This document shows positions 32,978 to 43,299 of a DNA stretch of 64,000 bases, in pieces. Within the stretch, counting starts at the first letter, position 1. Every line of letters begins with the position of its first letter. Under the pieces are notes generated by a model. It saw nothing but the letters and a program-made list of their open reading frames with translations, was not told where the DNA came from and ran no database searches. The position numbers were made by a program, and so were the translations under genes. Where the stretch lies: positions 6,241-70,240 of the forward strand of contig CAYGUP010000016.1 in NCBI GenBank assembly GCA_964353155.1, given 5' to 3'. Source of the stretch: Botrimarina sp964353155. GTDB lineage: Bacteria > Planctomycetota > Planctomycetia > Pirellulales > Lacipirellulaceae.

Positions 32978-35900
32978 ATGCTGAACGCGATCATCCGATT
33001 CTCTCTGCAGAACCGCCTGCTGGTGCTCGGCGTTGCCGTCGGCGTGCTCGCCCTCGGGGCGCTCGCCGCGAGGTCGTTGCCGATCGATGTCTTGCCGGAC
33101 CTGACTCGGCCGCGCGTGGCGGTTTTGGTCGAGTGCCCGGGCATGGCCCCGGAGGAAGTCGAGCAGCTCGTCACGTTCCCGATCGAAACGGCCGTGAACG
33201 GTGCCGCCGGCGTGGTGGCGGTGCGGAGCCAGAGCGATATCGGCTTGGCGGTGATCAACGTCGAGTTCGATTGGGGGGCCGATCCGATCGATTCACGTGT
33301 GATCGTCCAAGAACGGATCGATTTGGCACGCAGCCAATTGCCGCCGGAGATCCACGCGCAGCTCGGACCGATCTCGTCGCTGTTGGGCCAGATCCAGATG
33401 ATCGGCATGTGGAGCGAGACCGGCGAGACGCCACCGCTTGAGGTGCGGACGCTGGCCGATTGGCGCGTCCGCCGCCGGCTTCAGACGATCCCCGGCGTTT
33501 CGCACGTCATTGCGATGGGCGGCGGCCGGAAACAGTGGCAGGTATTGGCGGACTACCATCGCTTGCACCAGTACGACGTGACGCTCGAACAGCTCGAAAA
33601 GGCACTGCGCGACAGCAATTTGAATGTCACCGGCGGTTACGTGAACCAGAGCGGCCAAGAGTTGCTCGTGCGGGGCGTCGGTCGCGTGGCGAGCCTTGAG
33701 GATGTCGAGATGACGGTCGTCGAGGGCCGGCGTGAGCGCCCTGTCTTGGTGCGTGACGTGGCCCGGGTCGTCGTCGGCGCTCAGGTGAAGCGGGGCGATT
33801 CGAGCGTCAACGGCCGAGACGCCGTGGTGCTGACGGTGCAGAAGCAACCGGGCGCCGATACCCGCTTGTTAACCCAGCAGATCGAGGCCGCCGTCGATGA
33901 GCTCCGCCCTTCCCTGCCGGCGGATGTCCGGATCGATCCGACGCTCTATCAGCAGCGTGAATTCATCGATTACGGCATCGCGAATGTGCTGGAGGCGCTG
34001 CGAGATGGCTCGATCTTGGTCTTCGTCGTGTTGCTGGTCTTCCTGGTGAACCTGCGGACGACTTTCATCACGCTGACCGCGATCCCGCTCTCGATCTTGG
34101 TGACGGCGCTCGTCTTCCGTTGGATGGGCCTGTCGATCAACGTGATGACGCTCGGCGGTATCGCCGTGGCGCTCGGTGAACTGGTCGATGATGCGATCGT
34201 GGATGTCGAGAATATCTACCGGCGGCTGCGCGAGAACCGCCAGGCCGGTAATCCACGTTCGACCTTCCGAGTCGTTTACGATGCGAGCAGCGAGGTGCGG
34301 GGAGCGATCCTCACCAGCACGGTGCTGGTGATCCTGGTGTTCGCGCCGCTGTTCGCGTTGTCGGGCATGGAGGGCCGACTGTTCACGCCGATGGGGGTGG
34401 CCTACGTCGTCTCGATCCTGGCCTCGACCGTTGTTTCGCTTACGGTCACGCCGGTGCTGTCGTACTACTTGCTGCCGCGTGACCGCTCGGAGTCGGCGGA
34501 GCAAGACGGCTGGTTGCTGCGTGTTCTCAAGCGTGTCGCGACCCCGCTCCTGCGATTCAGCATCCGCCCGACGGGCTTGATGGCGGGCGTGGTGGTGACT
34601 TCGCTCGCGGTGTTGTTGGCGATCGGTGGCTTGTTGGGGATGGGACGCAATTTCTTGCCGCCCTTTAATGAGGGGGCCGCCCAGCTCAACCTTTTCGCCC
34701 GCCCCGGGACGTCGCTCGAGACGATGCGGAAGATCAGCCGGATGGCCGACGAAAGGCTGACCGGCCTGCTCGTGACGCCCGAGTCTCCCGACAACCCCTT
34801 GTTCAGCTTCACATGCCGGACCGGCCGCGCCGAGCAAGACGAGCACGTAATGGGCGTGAATGTCAGCGAGTATGTGATGGCGTTGAACCCCGATTCGCCG
34901 CTATCGCGGGCGGAACTCATCGAGGAACTCACCCAAGCGGTCGAGGACCTGCCGGGCGTCAACCACGAGGTCGAGCAGCCGATCGCCCACCTGATCAGCC
35001 ACATGCTGTCTGGCGTGACCGCGCAGATCGCGGTCAAGCTGTACGGCGACGACCTCGCGGTGCTGCGGGCGAAGGCCGGCGAGATCAAGGAGGCGATCGC
35101 CTCGATCGAGGGCATCGCCGAGCCGGTGGTCGAGCAACAGCAGAAAATCCCGCAGTTGCGTATCGAACTCAGGCGTGATCAGCTCGCGCTCTACGGGGCG
35201 ACCGCGGCGGGCGTGCATCACTTTGTCGAAACCGCGATGAATGGCCGCATCGTTTCGCGTGTGCTGGAAGGTGATAAGTCATTCGACTTGCTCCTGCGGC
35301 TCGACGACCCGTACCGCGAAGCGATCGACCAGATCGACCGCCTGGTGGTTCGATTGCCGAACGGCAGCGAGGTGCCGCTGGGCACCTTGGCACGGGTTTA
35401 CGAAGCGGCCGGGCCGAACGCCATCTCGCGCGAGGACGCCCAGCGTCGCATCGTGGTGCGCGTGAACACGGCGGGCCTCGACCTCGGCAGCGCGGTCGAG
35501 CAGATCGAGCAACGGATCGCCGACGAGGTCGACTTGCCCGAAGGCTACTTCGTGGCGCTCGGGGGTCAGTTCGAGGCGCAGCGCACCGCTGCGGGGCGGA
35601 TCCTCTGGCTGAGCCTGCTGGCGCTCGTGGCGGTGTTCTTCGTCCTCTACGCGGCGTACCCGTCGGTCAGCATCGTGCTGCAAATCCTCTTGTCGCTCCC
35701 GGCCGCGCTCGTTGGCGGCGTGGCCGCCTTGATGCTCACGGGACAAGACCTGTCTGTTGCCGGCATGGTCGGCTTCATCTCCCTAGGCGGCATCGCCGCT
35801 CGGAATGGTCTGTTACTGGTCTCGACCTACCTGGACCGCGCGAGGGAGTCTGGCCTGACGCCCGAGGCCTTGGTCCAAGGGAGCCTCGATCGCCTCGCCC

Positions 35901-36130
35901 CGGTGTTGATGACCTCGCTCACGACGGGGCTCGGATTGTTGCCGCTCGTTCTTGGCGGGGATCAGCCGGGCAAAGAGATCCTGATGCCCGTGGCGACCGT
36001 GATCGTCGGCGGCTTGGTGAGCAGCACCGCCTGCGAGTTTTTGTTGCGTCCCGGGCTCTTTTGGTCGCTAAGAGAGAGTGCCGAAACGCTGCTGACGACC
36101 GACCAGACGGAACAATCGATCGAGCGATGA
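32978..36130 (+). CDS. Heavy-metal efflux RND transporter (CzcA/CusA-like)
   Basis: At 1050 residues it has full RND length with twelve expected membrane helices. The N terminus (FSLQNRLLVLGVAVGVLALG, then LPIDVLPDLTRPRVAVLVE) is typical of the HME group. The TM4 region reads VALGELVDDAIVDVENIYRR, with the acidic residues required for proton translocation. Periplasmic motifs such as GVAYVVSILASTVVSLTVTP and GGIAARNGLLLVSTYLDRA follow. Substrate class is inferred from the His-rich adaptor and the HME-type sequence; the exact metal is unknown. No CzcD, sensor kinase or MerR regulator is present nearby. Confidence 0.9.
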   Translation: MLNAIIRFSLQNRLLVLGVAVGVLALGALAARSLPIDVLPDLTRPRVAVLVECPGMAPEEVEQLVTFPIETAVNGAAGVVAVRSQSDIGLAVINVEFDWGADPIDSRVIVQERIDLARSQLPPEIHAQLGPISSLLGQIQMIGMWSETGETPPLEVRTLADWRVRRRLQTIPGVSHVIAMGGGRKQWQVLADYHRLHQYDVTLEQLEKALRDSNLNVTGGYVNQSGQELLVRGVGRVASLEDVEMTVVEGRRERPVLVRDVARVVVGAQVKRGDSSVNGRDAVVLTVQKQPGADTRLLTQQIEAAVDELRPSLPADVRIDPTLYQQREFIDYGIANVLEALRDGSILVFVVLLVFLVNLRTTFITLTAIPLSILVTALVFRWMGLSINVMTLGGIAVALGELVDDAIVDVENIYRRLRENRQAGNPRSTFRVVYDASSEVRGAILTSTVLVILVFAPLFALSGMEGRLFTPMGVAYVVSILASTVVSLTVTPVLSYYLLPRDRSESAEQDGWLLRVLKRVATPLLRFSIRPTGLMAGVVVTSLAVLLAIGGLLGMGRNFLPPFNEGAAQLNLFARPGTSLETMRKISRMADERLTGLLVTPESPDNPLFSFTCRTGRAEQDEHVMGVNVSEYVMALNPDSPLSRAELIEELTQAVEDLPGVNHEVEQPIAHLISHMLSGVTAQIAVKLYGDDLAVLRAKAGEIKEAIASIEGIAEPVVEQQQKIPQLRIELRRDQLALYGATAAGVHHFVETAMNGRIVSRVLEGDKSFDLLLRLDDPYREAIDQIDRLVVRLPNGSEVPLGTLARVYEAAGPNAISREDAQRRIVVRVNTAGLDLGSAVEQIEQRIADEVDLPEGYFVALGGQFEAQRTAAGRILWLSLLALVAVFFVLYAAYPSVSIVLQILLSLPAALVGGVAALMLTGQDLSVAGMVGFISLGGIAARNGLLLVSTYLDRARESGLTPEALVQGSLDRLAPVLMTSLTTGLGLLPLVLGGDQPGKEILMPVATVIVGGLVSSTACEFLLRPGLFWSLRESAETLLTTDQTEQSIER

Positions 36131-36382
36131 GATCGGCCTCGGTGAATAACCGCTCGGGGTGGACATGGAACCGTACCGAGCGATTTTCGTCGCCTTGCAC
36201 CGCCGATGCCTTCGGGCTGCCGAGAGGGAGGGGTTGCGGTTAACCGTTTGGGCCGCCGATCTGCTTGCGGGGCGGTTCTAATAGGTAGGAGAAAACGAAC
36301 GATGGCGAGAGGCCGGTGTGCTTCTCAAGTGACGCCGGTTTTCTGCTGAGACGATGCCACCACAGCAGCTCTTTGGAGCGTT

Positions 36383-38812
36383 ATGAAGTCGACAAGCGGA
36401 ATGCATCGAGTGAGCCTGGCGGCTGCCTGCCTGCTGGTTCTGGGATCGGTCGGTGCCTCGGCCGAAAACGACCCGGTCGATTTTGCGACCGAGGTGAGGC
36501 CGATCCTTTCGGACAAGTGCATCTACTGCCACGGGCCTGACCCTGAGCATCGCAGCGCCGACCTCCGACTCGATGTGGCCCCTTACCTCGACGAGGATAC
36601 CGACTATGTGATCGTGCCCGGCGATCGAGAGGCGAGCCTGGCTTGGGAACGGATCAACGATGGCGACGACCCGATGCCCCCTATCGATAGCCACAAGGCT
36701 TTGTCGCCCGAGGAGATCGAGACCCTCGGCAAGTGGATCGATCAGGGGGCGGTCTACGAGACCCATTGGGCTTACGCCCCACTAACCAACCCGGAAGTGC
36801 CAACCGTCGAGGATGACGGGTGGAGCGAGGGCGAGGTCGACCGCTTCCTCTACGCCAAGATGCAGGGGCGGGGCCTGGGGCCATCGGACGACGCCCCGCC
36901 GGCGCGACTGCTGCGCCGACTCTACCTCGACCTGACCGGCCTGCCACCGACCCCCGAGCAACTCAGCGATTTTCTGCGGGACCCTTCGCCTCAGGCTTAC
37001 GAACGGGTTCTCGAAGAGCTCTTTGCGAGCCCGCGTTTCGGCGAGCATTGGGCCGCTTGGTGGCTCGACCTCGTGCGTTACGCCGATTCGGCCGGCTTCC
37101 ACGGCGACCAGCCGATGAGCGTGTGGCCGTACCGTGATTGGGTCATCGACGCTTTCAACTCGAACATGCCATTCGATCGCTTCACGCGGCTTCAATTGGC
37201 GGGCGACTTGCTGGCCGAGGAGGACGAAACGGAACAAGAGCGTGAGTCCCGCCTCTTCGCCAGTGCCTACAACCGCTTGATCCCCGTGACGGCCGAGGGA
37301 GGGGCGCAGCAAGACGAGTATCGCGCGATCTACGCGGCGGATCGCGTCTCGAACTTTGGCGAGGTCTGGCTGGCGTCTTCGACACGTTGCTGCGAATGCC
37401 ACGACCACAAGTACGACCCGTTCACCTCGGCCGATTTCTATAGCCTCTCGGCGGTCTTCGCGGACATCGATCACCCGCTTATTTCATCGGGGAATATCAA
37501 CAAGAGTTGGGTCCCCTTCCGCTTCAAGCCCGAGAGCAAAGAGCAGGCCGAGCAAGTTGCAAAGATACGCAAGAGCTATGAAGAGTCCCTCGCAGAGCAC
37601 CCGGGAGCGGGGCCCTACGAAAGCTGGGCGATGAGTCGCGACGCCGGCGCGGCTCCACCGCACGGTAGTTGGGCGAAAGAACTCAAAGAGCTGACCAAGC
37701 AACGCAACGAGTTGGCGAAGGAGATCCCGTTTGGTTTAGTCACCAGGGCGTTGCCGGAGCCACGCGAAGTGAAGCTCTTGGGCCGCGGCAACTGGCAAGA
37801 CGAGAGCGGCCCGGTGATGTCGCCCCGTCCTCCGGAGTTCTTGGGCGGCTCGGCGTCTGAGGACGGTCGGTTCGATCGTCTCGATTTGGCCCGTTGGTTG
37901 TTCGAGCCAGAGAACCCGCTGACCTCACGGGTTGTGGTGAATCGGCTTTGGTCTCGTTTCTTTGGCCATGGCATTAGCAGCAACACTCTCGACTTCGGCA
38001 ACCAGGGCGATCCTCCGACCCATCGTGAACTGCTCGATTGGCTCGCCAATCGGTTCAGGGAGAGCGGCTGGGACCTGCGGCATGTCATGCGGCAGATCGT
38101 CACGAGTCACGCGTATCGACAGTCCGCGGAGCAAGCGGCCAAGCTGATTGCGGCCGACCCGTCCAACCGATGGTTTGCACGACAATCGGCCCCTCGGCTG
38201 TCGGCCGAGATGCTGCGGGATCAGGCATTGGCGGCGTCGGGCTTGCTGGTGGAGGAGGTGGGCGGGCCGAGCGTCTTCCCTTACCAGCCGCCGCGGCATT
38301 GGGCGGCGCTCAACTTTCCGAAGCGTGGCTACCCACAAAGCAAGGGCGACGGGCTGTATCGTCGCAGTGTCTATACCTGGGTTCAACGAACCTTCCCGCA
38401 CCCGACGATGACCGTGTTCGATGCGCCCAATCGAGAGAGCTGCACCGCACAACGGGCCGAGTCGAATACCCCGCTGCAAGCCCTGACGCTCCTCAACGAG
38501 ACCCTGAGCGTGGAGTCCGCAAGGCACCTGGCCGAAAACGCCATGCACGCCGACCAGCAACTAGCGGGACGCCTCGACTCGATGTACCGACGCGTCTTGC
38601 TGCGGGCGCCGTCGGACCGCGAGATCGAGACGCTGACCAAGCTTCACCGGTCACAGCTCGCTTACTTCCAGTCACAACCCGCCGCAGCGGAGTCGCTCTG
38701 CCGCTTGGGTGACTCGAAGCCCGATGCGGCTTTGCCGCCCGTTGAGTTGGCCGCTTACACCTCGATCGGGCGCGTGATTCTGAACCTTCACGAGACGGTC
38801 ACCAAGCCATGA
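36383..38812 (+). CDS. PSD1 and planctomycete cytochrome C domain-containing protein
   Basis: The ATG at 36383 has GGAG 7 bases upstream. The 809-residue exported protein carries a CXXCH motif at Cys46-His50 (KCIYCHGPDPEHRSADLRLD). DUF1549 (LLRRLYLDLTGLPPTPEQL, LVRYADSAGFHGDQPMSVW) includes a CXXCH-like stretch CCECHDHKYDPF. DUF1553 (LARWLFEPENPLTSRVVVN, RLWSRFFGHGISSNTLDFG) continues to the end (GRVILNLHETVTKP). It overlaps the DUF1501 gene downstream by ATGA, the classical planctomycete PSD1-DUF1501 pair, and is a paralogue of the product of 21169-23580. Confidence 0.9.
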   Translation: MKSTSGMHRVSLAAACLLVLGSVGASAENDPVDFATEVRPILSDKCIYCHGPDPEHRSADLRLDVAPYLDEDTDYVIVPGDREASLAWERINDGDDPMPPIDSHKALSPEEIETLGKWIDQGAVYETHWAYAPLTNPEVPTVEDDGWSEGEVDRFLYAKMQGRGLGPSDDAPPARLLRRLYLDLTGLPPTPEQLSDFLRDPSPQAYERVLEELFASPRFGEHWAAWWLDLVRYADSAGFHGDQPMSVWPYRDWVIDAFNSNMPFDRFTRLQLAGDLLAEEDETEQERESRLFASAYNRLIPVTAEGGAQQDEYRAIYAADRVSNFGEVWLASSTRCCECHDHKYDPFTSADFYSLSAVFADIDHPLISSGNINKSWVPFRFKPESKEQAEQVAKIRKSYEESLAEHPGAGPYESWAMSRDAGAAPPHGSWAKELKELTKQRNELAKEIPFGLVTRALPEPREVKLLGRGNWQDESGPVMSPRPPEFLGGSASEDGRFDRLDLARWLFEPENPLTSRVVVNRLWSRFFGHGISSNTLDFGNQGDPPTHRELLDWLANRFRESGWDLRHVMRQIVTSHAYRQSAEQAAKLIAADPSNRWFARQSAPRLSAEMLRDQALAASGLLVEEVGGPSVFPYQPPRHWAALNFPKRGYPQSKGDGLYRRSVYTWVQRTFPHPTMTVFDAPNRESCTAQRAESNTPLQALTLLNETLSVESARHLAENAMHADQQLAGRLDSMYRRVLLRAPSDREIETLTKLHRSQLAYFQSQPAAAESLCRLGDSKPDAALPPVELAAYTSIGRVILNLHETVTKP

Positions 38813-40299
38813 CGCACCAAGGCAATCAGCCAGTCGACTCGACGCCTCTCAAGCTCACCCCGGTAACCTTGTCGGGCGAGCACGGCCACCGTGTCCTGCT
38901 TGATCAGACACGCCGCAAATTCTTGACCAGCGCAACCGGCTCGCTGGGCTCGCTTGCGCTCGCAGGCCTGCTCGGTGGCAAGGCGTTCGGCGGTTCGTCC
39001 ATCCGCCCGGGGTCGGCGGCGGGCATCCCGCACTTTGCGCCAAAAGCGAAGCGGGTGATCCACCTATGCATGGCGGGAGGTCCGAGCCAATTCGAGACCC
39101 TCGACCCCAAGCCGGTCATGGCGGCGCGGAACGGCCAGCCGATGCCGGAGTCGCTCACCAAGGGGCAGCCGATCGCGCAGCTCCAGGGGAAGGCCTTGAA
39201 GATCATGGGGCCGCAGGCCGATTTCAAACGCTGTGGCGAGAGCGGGATCGAGATCTCCAACAACCTGCCGCACCTCCAGGGCATCGCCGACGAGCTCTGT
39301 GTGGTCCGATCGATGCTGACCGAGCAGATCAATCACGACCCGGCCCACACCTACTTCAACACCGGCTCCCGGGTGCCGGGCTACCCGAGTGTCGGGGCGT
39401 GGTTGATGTACGGGCTTGGAACCGCCAATGAGAACCTCCCCGGCTTCGTGGTCATGACCAGCGAAGGGGGCGGGCAAGGCCAGCCAATCGCCTCGCGGCA
39501 ATGGTCCAGCGGCTTCCTGCCGAGCCGCTACCAGGGCGTGAAGCTCAATAGCATCGGTGAGCCGGTCTACTACGTTCAGTCGCCCGACGGGGTCTCGAAC
39601 CAATGCCAGAGCGAGATCGTGCAAGCGATCATTGAGCTCAACCAAGAGCACGCGAAGGTGGTCGAGAACCCCGAGATCGCGGATCGCATCGCGCAGTATG
39701 AGTTGGCCTTCAAGATGCAAACCGAGGTCCCCGACCTGGCCGATTGCAGCGACGAATCGGCCGACACGCTTGAGCTCTACGGCTGCCGCCCGGGCGATGG
39801 GTCGTTCGCGAGCAACTGCCTCATGGCGAGGCGGCTCGCCGAGCGGGGCGTCCGGTTCATCCAGCTCTACCACCGGGGCTGGGACCACCACAGCGGCGTC
39901 AAGGACGGCGTGAAGAACGCTTCGAAGCGGGTCGATCAAGCGACCGCCGCGTTGGTTAAGGACCTCAAGCAGCGTGGCCTGCTCGAAGACACCCTGATCA
40001 TCTGGGGCGGGGAGTTCGGCCGGACCCCGATGGCCCAGGGGAGCGGCCGAGACCACCACATCCGGGGCTACTCGCTCTTCATGACCGGCGCCGGCGTGCG
40101 AGACGGGATGACGCACGGCTCCACCGACGAGCTCGGCTACAACGCCGTTGAGGATCCCGTGCATGTCCGCGATCTCCACGCGACCATGCTGCACTTGCTC
40201 GGGATCGACCATCATCGGCTGACCTTCAAGCACCAAGGGCTGGACGCGAAGCTCACCGGCGTCGAGCCGGCCAGCGTGATACGCGATGTCTTGCTTTGA
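38809..40299 (+). CDS. DUF1501 family protein
   Basis: The ATG overlaps the PSD1 stop codon (ATGA). The 496-residue protein has an internal twin-arginine-like signal beginning near residue 35 (DQTRRKFLTSATGSLGSLAL) after a polar N-terminal extension, so a start further downstream is possible. Family motifs: HFAPKAKRVIHLCMAGGPSQ, QINHDPAHTYFNTGSRVPGY, LYHRGWDHHSG, IWGGEFGRTPMAQ and GRDHHIRGYSLFM. These match the product of 19722-21161 almost block for block, suggesting duplicated PSD1-DUF1501 operons in opposite orientations. Confidence 0.88.
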   Translation: MTHQGNQPVDSTPLKLTPVTLSGEHGHRVLLDQTRRKFLTSATGSLGSLALAGLLGGKAFGGSSIRPGSAAGIPHFAPKAKRVIHLCMAGGPSQFETLDPKPVMAARNGQPMPESLTKGQPIAQLQGKALKIMGPQADFKRCGESGIEISNNLPHLQGIADELCVVRSMLTEQINHDPAHTYFNTGSRVPGYPSVGAWLMYGLGTANENLPGFVVMTSEGGGQGQPIASRQWSSGFLPSRYQGVKLNSIGEPVYYVQSPDGVSNQCQSEIVQAIIELNQEHAKVVENPEIADRIAQYELAFKMQTEVPDLADCSDESADTLELYGCRPGDGSFASNCLMARRLAERGVRFIQLYHRGWDHHSGVKDGVKNASKRVDQATAALVKDLKQRGLLEDTLIIWGGEFGRTPMAQGSGRDHHIRGYSLFMTGAGVRDGMTHGSTDELGYNAVEDPVHVRDLHATMLHLLGIDHHRLTFKHQGLDAKLTGVEPASVIRDVLL

Positions 40300-40651
40300 G
40301 TCGTTTGGTAGTTATGCGTGCGATTAGCGAACTGTCGGCGTATAGTCCGTAGCGCAAGCAGGCGGCAAAAGCACCGGTTGTCGGCACCGGGTTGCTTCCT
40401 CCGACGACCCGCCTCGACGCTAGCACGGCAGCCGTTTGTGGGATGGGGTGTGGGGTCTTGCTCGGCTCCACCCATTCTTTCGCCAATGAGGAGAACCGAA
40501 CTACGGGATACGACCTAATAGCCCTCAAAGGCGTTACCTCGGAGTGAGGGGTCTTCTCGTCCTACGGGTTCAGCCGACTGTTTGGTGAGATGCGATTGCA
40601 CAGGTAACGGGGCTCGTGCAAGTCCATCCGACGCCATTCTGATACGGTGCC
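40300..40651. other. Intergenic region upstream of the TonB-dependent receptor
   Basis: This 352-base region should contain the DUF1501 operon end and the receptor promoter. I looked for a cobalamin riboswitch, which often precedes such receptors, and saw no conserved core. Nothing else definite was seen. Confidence 0.4.
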
Positions 40652-42985
40652 ATGGGCCAAGTACAGCCAAGCGAAGGAACGCGGCTTCCGTTGATGGGGT
40701 TCTTGATTGGACTCTTTCTGCTCGGGTCCGGGACCGCCCTGGCAGAACCCGCCGGCGATGGTGTTGGTCTCTCGCAGCCGGAAAGCTACCTCGGCTCGCC
40801 GGGCGGGGAAGGCCTTTCCGAGGACCTCGGCGAGGCGGAAGACGAAGAGCTTGAGGAAGACGAGGACTTGTTCGACCTCGATCTGGACGACCTGCGTCAG
40901 GTGAACGTCGGCGCGGACCCTGTCTTCGAAGCCGAGTCCCTTAACGCCGAAGTCAGCTCGGTGGACGGCACCAAGAGCACCGTCGGTCAATCGGCCGCCG
41001 CGGTCTATGTGCTCACCGGCGAGATGATCGAGCGATCCGGCGTCCGGACGATCCCCGACGCCCTGCGCCTCGTGCCCGGCGTGCAGGTCGCGCATCTCAA
41101 CTCGCATTCTTTCTCCGTCTCGATCCGTGGCTTCGCCGGTCAGTTCGCGAACAAGGTGCTCGTGCAGATCGATGGTCGTGGTGTCTACAGCCACTCGTTC
41201 GGTGGTGTCTTCTGGGACATCCAGGACACGGTCCTCGCCGATATCGATCGGATCGAAGTGATCCGCGGCCCCGGCGCGACCATCTGGGGTGAGAACGCCG
41301 TGAACGGCGTGATCAACATCATCACGAAGCGAGCCGACGACACGGTCGGCAACTACGTCACCGCCGGCGGGGGCGACTACGAGAATGCCTTCTCGTCGAT
41401 GAGCATCGGACGCCGATCGGGCGATCTGGCCTATCGCATCTACACCAAGTACGCCGACCGCGGCCCAGGTTTTAACACCGACCCGCTCCAGGCGGACCCC
41501 TTCTTCGGCTTCTTGACTGGCGACGTTAATGATGGCGGGCACTTCGCACGAGGCGGGGTGCGATTCGACTATACCCCGACCGATGAAGATCGGTTGACGC
41601 TGACCCTCGATCACTACCAACAAGAGACCTTCCCTATCCTTGCCGAAGAGTACCTTTTTTACGAAGACCCTTCCCTGCTACGGGACGGCGAAGCCTCGGG
41701 GGGGTTCGCCCTGCTCAACTGGAATCACATCTACGACGAAGACCGAGACCTCAACATACGAGGCTACTACGACCGGACGAATCGTAGCTGGATTGGGAGT
41801 ATCGAGAAGCAAGACACCTTTGAAATCGATGTACGGCATCGGCATAGACTATCCGGACGCCGGGAGCGCGTCGTCGGTCTGACCGGCCGCTACAGCAAGG
41901 GGCGTTTCTTCGGCCAGGAGTACGAGGTCGATTTCTTTGCCTTCCCAGCCGAGGTCACCATCGTTGACTCCTTCGCACAATTCGATCGGTTGGATACTTC
42001 CTACTTCGGCGGCTTCTTCCAAGAGAAATGGACGCTGGTCGAGGACAAACTGTTTACCTGGATCGGTGCCAAAATTGGCGACAATAACTTCAACGGGGTG
42101 AATGTTCAGCCCTCCGTGCGTTCGCTTCTCGTGATTGACGACAAGAGTGTGGTCTGGGGTTCGATCTCGCGCGCGTTGCGACTCCCAACCCGCTTCGACG
42201 CTGGCGTGCAGCTGCAGTCACCCGATGAGGTCGGCACGGTGGATCGGACACCGGACGACCTACTGATTAATGAAGAGGTGATCGCCTACGAGATGGGCTT
42301 GCGGCGTCAGCCGAACGATTGGTTTAGTTGGGAACTAGCCCTCTTCTACAACGATTACCAATCACTTGTCGAAGAGGGCCCAATCAGCTCGATTTTCGGT
42401 GGCCTCGATTTAAACCGTTCCGACGGCGAGAGCTGGGGTGCCGAGTTGAACGGCAGCGTGCAGTTGGACCCTTCTTGGAGTCTTTCGACAGGCTTTTCTT
42501 ATATCGATATCAGTATCGACCCAGACCCCGATGAGTTCCTGTACACGCACCTGCGACAGTTCTACACGCCGGAACACATGCTCTACTTACAGTCTTTGCT
42601 CCAAGTCACTCCCAACCTGCAATGGGACGCGACTCTGCGATACAACGATCAGCTTCCCGACGCGGGTTTTGATGAATTCTTCATCGTTAATCCAGCGATA
42701 CCGAGTTACTTTCAGCTGGACACGAGAATCAACTATCGCCTCACCGATCGGCTCGATTTCACGCTGGTCGCTCGCAACCTGCTCGATCAAGACCAGCAAG
42801 AGTTCCACACAGACGACATCTTCTTTCGGCAGACGCGGACCAATGCCCGCCGAAACGTCTACGCCCACCTGACCTGGAAGACAGGACGCGTTCCCAAGAA
42901 ACGCCCCGAAGCAACTAAGCCAGCGACCACCAGCAGGCAGCAGCCGGCCGAGCAAGCGATGAACCGCCTCGGGGTCTATCGATAG
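40652..42985 (+). CDS. TonB-dependent outer-membrane receptor
   Basis: The 777-residue protein begins with an export signal (LMGFLIGLFLLGSGTALA). A very acidic linker follows (EDEELEEDEDLFDLDLDDL). The plug domain is clear: VLTGEMIERSGVRTIPDALR, LVPGVQVAHLNSHSFSVSIR, and the closing RIEVIRGPGATIWGENAVNG then VINIITK. The remainder is a long beta-barrel, with the receptor's final strands in LTLVARNLLDQDQQEFHTDD. It should import a siderophore, cofactor or oligosaccharide using TonB energy. The ligand cannot be read from the sequence. No TonB/ExbBD gene is nearby. It is the last core-type gene before the accessory island. Confidence 0.88.
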   Translation: MGQVQPSEGTRLPLMGFLIGLFLLGSGTALAEPAGDGVGLSQPESYLGSPGGEGLSEDLGEAEDEELEEDEDLFDLDLDDLRQVNVGADPVFEAESLNAEVSSVDGTKSTVGQSAAAVYVLTGEMIERSGVRTIPDALRLVPGVQVAHLNSHSFSVSIRGFAGQFANKVLVQIDGRGVYSHSFGGVFWDIQDTVLADIDRIEVIRGPGATIWGENAVNGVINIITKRADDTVGNYVTAGGGDYENAFSSMSIGRRSGDLAYRIYTKYADRGPGFNTDPLQADPFFGFLTGDVNDGGHFARGGVRFDYTPTDEDRLTLTLDHYQQETFPILAEEYLFYEDPSLLRDGEASGGFALLNWNHIYDEDRDLNIRGYYDRTNRSWIGSIEKQDTFEIDVRHRHRLSGRRERVVGLTGRYSKGRFFGQEYEVDFFAFPAEVTIVDSFAQFDRLDTSYFGGFFQEKWTLVEDKLFTWIGAKIGDNNFNGVNVQPSVRSLLVIDDKSVVWGSISRALRLPTRFDAGVQLQSPDEVGTVDRTPDDLLINEEVIAYEMGLRRQPNDWFSWELALFYNDYQSLVEEGPISSIFGGLDLNRSDGESWGAELNGSVQLDPSWSLSTGFSYIDISIDPDPDEFLYTHLRQFYTPEHMLYLQSLLQVTPNLQWDATLRYNDQLPDAGFDEFFIVNPAIPSYFQLDTRINYRLTDRLDFTLVARNLLDQDQQEFHTDDIFFRQTRTNARRNVYAHLTWKTGRVPKKRPEATKPATTSRQQPAEQAMNRLGVYR

Positions 42986-43152
42986 AGCGGGGCGTGAACA
43001 CCTCGCGTAGATTTCGCTCGCCGTCATCTTCCAGCCGATGCTGCTGACGAAGAGCCCGCGTTTGTCTCGGCAGAGTTGCTTCTTGCGTGCCACATTCCTT
43101 GCTGTCCCGAATGAGTCCGGTCTTCCCCACGGAAGCCCAACTCCTAAGCGGA

Positions 43153-43209
43153 AGATCAGACACGAACGGGACAAAATCAGACACGAAATCAGACACGAAA
43201 TCAGACACG
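43153..43209. repeat. 12-bp tandem repeat (AAATCAGACACG)
   Basis: Three perfect head-to-tail copies run from 43174 to 43209, with a diverged fourth copy (AGATCAGACACG) at 43153-43164. The array is adjacent to the putative attachment site. Confidence 0.8.
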
Positions 43210-43265
43210 AAAGCGGTTTTGGGCCTTTCCGGCCGAGCGGCTATTCGCGTAAGCCCAAAGAAGAA

Positions 43266-43298
43266 AGCCACTTAGGGCAGGGCCCTAGGTGGCTTTTA
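43266..43298. terminator. Strong hairpin terminator beside the tRNA/tmRNA fragment
   Basis: AGCCACTTAGGGC (43266-43278) pairs with GCCCTAGGTGGCT (43282-43294) with one wobble, and TTTTA follows on the plus strand. On the minus strand it lies just after the tRNA-like 3' end, the place expected for the terminator of the original RNA gene. Confidence 0.7.
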
Positions 43299-43299
43299 G

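Noticed and set aside
39064..40236. 390-codon minus-strand frame
   Set aside because: Antisense to a DUF1501 gene with all family motifs.
40300..40651. Cobalamin riboswitch before the TonB-dependent receptor
   Set aside because: No B12-box or conserved core could be found.
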